From Woeseiaceae bacterium (lineage in GTDB: Bacteria; Pseudomonadota; Gammaproteobacteria; Steroidobacterales; Woeseiaceae), in contig WVYQ01000008.1 of assembly GCA_011772865.1 (NCBI GenBank), forward strand, positions 9,097 through 58,775: 49,679 nucleotides of DNA, in the 5' to 3' direction. This document shows, one piece after another, positions 48,661 to 49,679 of this stretch. How positions within the stretch are numbered: the stretch's first letter is position 1; every line of letters starts with the position of its first letter. Made by a program: the position numbers and the translations under genes. The notes beneath the pieces were generated by a model, which made no database searches, was not told the DNA's origin, and saw only the letters and a program-made list of their open reading frames with translations.

Positions 48661-49098
48661 TTAAGCGGGCTCTGGCCAAACGAACTCGGGACGCAAACCG
48701 TCATAAATGGGGCGGCCATCGTCGGGAGCTGCTGCACCGGTCGACGCGTCATAAAATGCATGGTACGTCGCGGGCAGGCTTGCCGAATCAAATCCCATGA
48801 GGTTCGGCACGATCGCACGGATTCGACTTTGTTTATCATCGAGCATGATCGGTGCGCCACACTTCGCGCACGTACACAGCTCCAGCGGCCCATCCGGGTT
48901 CTGAGCATTGAACGGCTGGCGATTCAAACCTTCGACGTTGTCTACTACCAAATCTCCGTGATTAAAGAAGACAACATGAGTGGTATCTTGCCCAGTAACG
49001 CTTTTACACACAGAGCAGTGACAGATGTGGTTGTCAATCGGGTCGTTTTCTGAGTGCGTGTGATTATGATCACACCCTCCAGCATATTTGTGCGACAT
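48661..49098 (-). CDS. GFA (CENP-V) family zinc-binding protein
   Basis: 145 aa, related to glutathione-dependent formaldehyde-activating enzyme. The zinc ligands are visible: CDHNHTH near the N-terminus, CHCSVCKSVTG and CTCAKCGAPI. The beta-tent fold is implied by the spacing. ATG 49098 has GAGG about 10 nt upstream. Family members range from glutathione-formaldehyde adduct handling to unknown roles, so no substrate is claimed. It lies between two copies of the intergenic repeats, in a region that is less GC-rich and less dense than the rest of the window. Confidence 0.85.
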   Translation of the reverse strand: MSHKYAGGCDHNHTHSENDPIDNHICHCSVCKSVTGQDTTHVVFFNHGDLVVDNVEGLNRQPFNAQNPDGPLELCTCAKCGAPIMLDDKQSRIRAIVPNLMGFDSASLPATYHAFYDASTGAAAPDDGRPIYDGLRPEFVWPEPA

Positions 49099-49204
49099 GG
49101 CTCGTTACCTCTTTTTGCTGAGAGCAAATTCAGTCGATCATCAAGGCCAACAATGTGATGCACTGAATCTCTACAATTATAGTTGGAATTTCGACTTTTG
49201 AAGG

Positions 49205-49227
49205 CCGCTTCTGGCCGAAAGCTGCCC
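49205..49227. repeat. Intergenic repeat, type 2, copy 2
   Basis: Second copy of the CCGCTxxTGGCCGxAAGCxGCCC unit, 24 bp before a type 1 copy, suggesting that the two units belong to one larger dispersed element. Confidence 0.6.
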
Positions 49228-49251
49228 TTAGCGCGGAATCCGCTACAATGA

Positions 49252-49272
49252 CTGCTACTGACCCTAAGCGGA
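49252..49272. repeat. Intergenic repeat, type 1, copy 2
   Basis: Second copy of the unit with core TGACCCTAAGCGGA, located 33 bp upstream of the gene at the window end. Confidence 0.6.
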
Positions 49273-49305
49273 TGTTCCATTCTCTTGACTTACGAGTTCC
49301 GCGAA

Positions 49306-49679
49306 ATGCTATTACGTCGAATTACTCAGCACATCAAGGACCAGAATTGGTTTGCGGTAAGCATTGATTTTGTCATTGTCGTCGTTGGTGTTTTCATTGG
49401 TATTCAGGTCGCTAACTGGAACGATGAGCGTGTCGCCGCCGCGGATGAGGCGAAGCTCATGGTCCGACTTACCGAAGAAATGCAGGCCTTGGAACCCGAG
49501 TTGGCGCAAGATGCTGAGAATTACAAAGCAACTGTGAAAGCCACAGGTGCGTTGCTAACTGCATTGCGCGCCGGCGCGATGCCAGAGGACGAACAATCGT
49601 TTCGATGGACAATCTGGCGAGCAAACCATTTCGAAGACATACCGTCCCTGTCTGCGTCATATGCAGAGCTGGTGGCCAG
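49306..49679 (+). CDS. DUF6090-like membrane protein, N-terminal part (cut by window end)
   Basis: From ATG 49306, 124 residues are visible, opening MLLRRITQHIKDQNWFAVSID. A single transmembrane helix follows (about 20-38; FVIVVVGVFIGIQVANW), then NDERVAAADEAKLMVRLTEEM, which begins a charged helical region. The short basic lead, one helix and IQVxNWN motif recall the DUF6090 family, often present as several paralogues in marine gammaproteobacteria. The function is unknown, and the rest lies outside the window. No strong ribosome-binding site is seen. Confidence 0.7.
   Translation, partial: MLLRRITQHIKDQNWFAVSIDFVIVVVGVFIGIQVANWNDERVAAADEAKLMVRLTEEMQALEPELAQDAENYKATVKATGALLTALRAGAMPEDEQSFRWTIWRANHFEDIPSLSASYAELVA

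Noticed and set aside
48553..49053. 166-residue plus-strand open frame opposite the GFA-family gene
   Set aside because: The minus-strand frame has complete zinc-binding motifs and a ribosome-binding site; the plus frame has neither.

Overview
The window reads as a chromosomal, core-genome segment of a free-living gammaproteobacterium (GC-rich, very gene-dense). The lineage is suggested by gene order: yebC-ruvC-ruvA-ruvB-ybgC-tolQ-tolR-tolA-tolB-pal-cpoB-tRNA-Lys, thrA-thrB-thrC with a fused aspartokinase/homoserine dehydrogenase, nudJ-mnmA close to purB, a monofunctional RelA, a PhoP/PhoQ-like pair and a DUF2333 protein. I cannot assign a genus; several families (DUF2333, DUF6090-like, saccharopine-type lysine catabolism) would suit a marine group. 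There is no phage, IS element, CRISPR array or rRNA.

Layout. 1-5076: isocitrate dehydrogenase (cut by the window start) and class II DAHP synthase on the minus strand, then a divergent two-gene lysine-catabolic operon (saccharopine/lysine dehydrogenase family plus ALDH7-type aldehyde dehydrogenase) preceded by an intrinsic-terminator-like hairpin in its leader. 5172-7825: a one-domain asparaginase, then a membrane NfeD protease with its slipin partner. 7806-10662 (minus): glycine-zipper protein, PepSY-like protein, PhoP-like regulator and PhoQ-like kinase. 10771-13569 (minus): mazG, a NudL-type Nudix gene and fumC. 13658-20838 (plus): purB, a degenerate PLD-fold protein, nudJ, mnmA, acnA and a sirtuin deacylase. 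20962-24355: DUF2333, a YgjP-type metallopeptidase, a secreted beta-solenoid protein and tatD. 24364-29696 (minus): thrABC with a translationally coupled NERD-domain membrane protein.

29798-34171 is the most interesting part. lpxA, an LpxH-type phosphatase, a Gfo/Idh oxidoreductase (GnnA-like) and a DegT aminotransferase (GnnB-like) form a tight plus-strand cluster. It faces a DUF374 acyltransferase, the family that includes Helicobacter LpxJ. GnnA and GnnB convert UDP-GlcNAc to its 3-amino analogue, so the cluster predicts lipid A built on 2,3-diamino-2,3-dideoxyglucose with amide-linked acyl chains.

34263-42346 (minus) is the tRNA-Lys/Tol-Pal/RuvABC/YebC block, and relA diverges from it. 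44580-45968 holds a second SPFH/NfeD pair (QmcA plus short NfeD). 46059-47528 is a sodium:alanine/glycine symporter. The last 2 kb is less dense, with an outer-membrane barrel protein, a GFA-family zinc protein, the start of a DUF6090-like membrane protein and at least four copies of short intergenic repeats.
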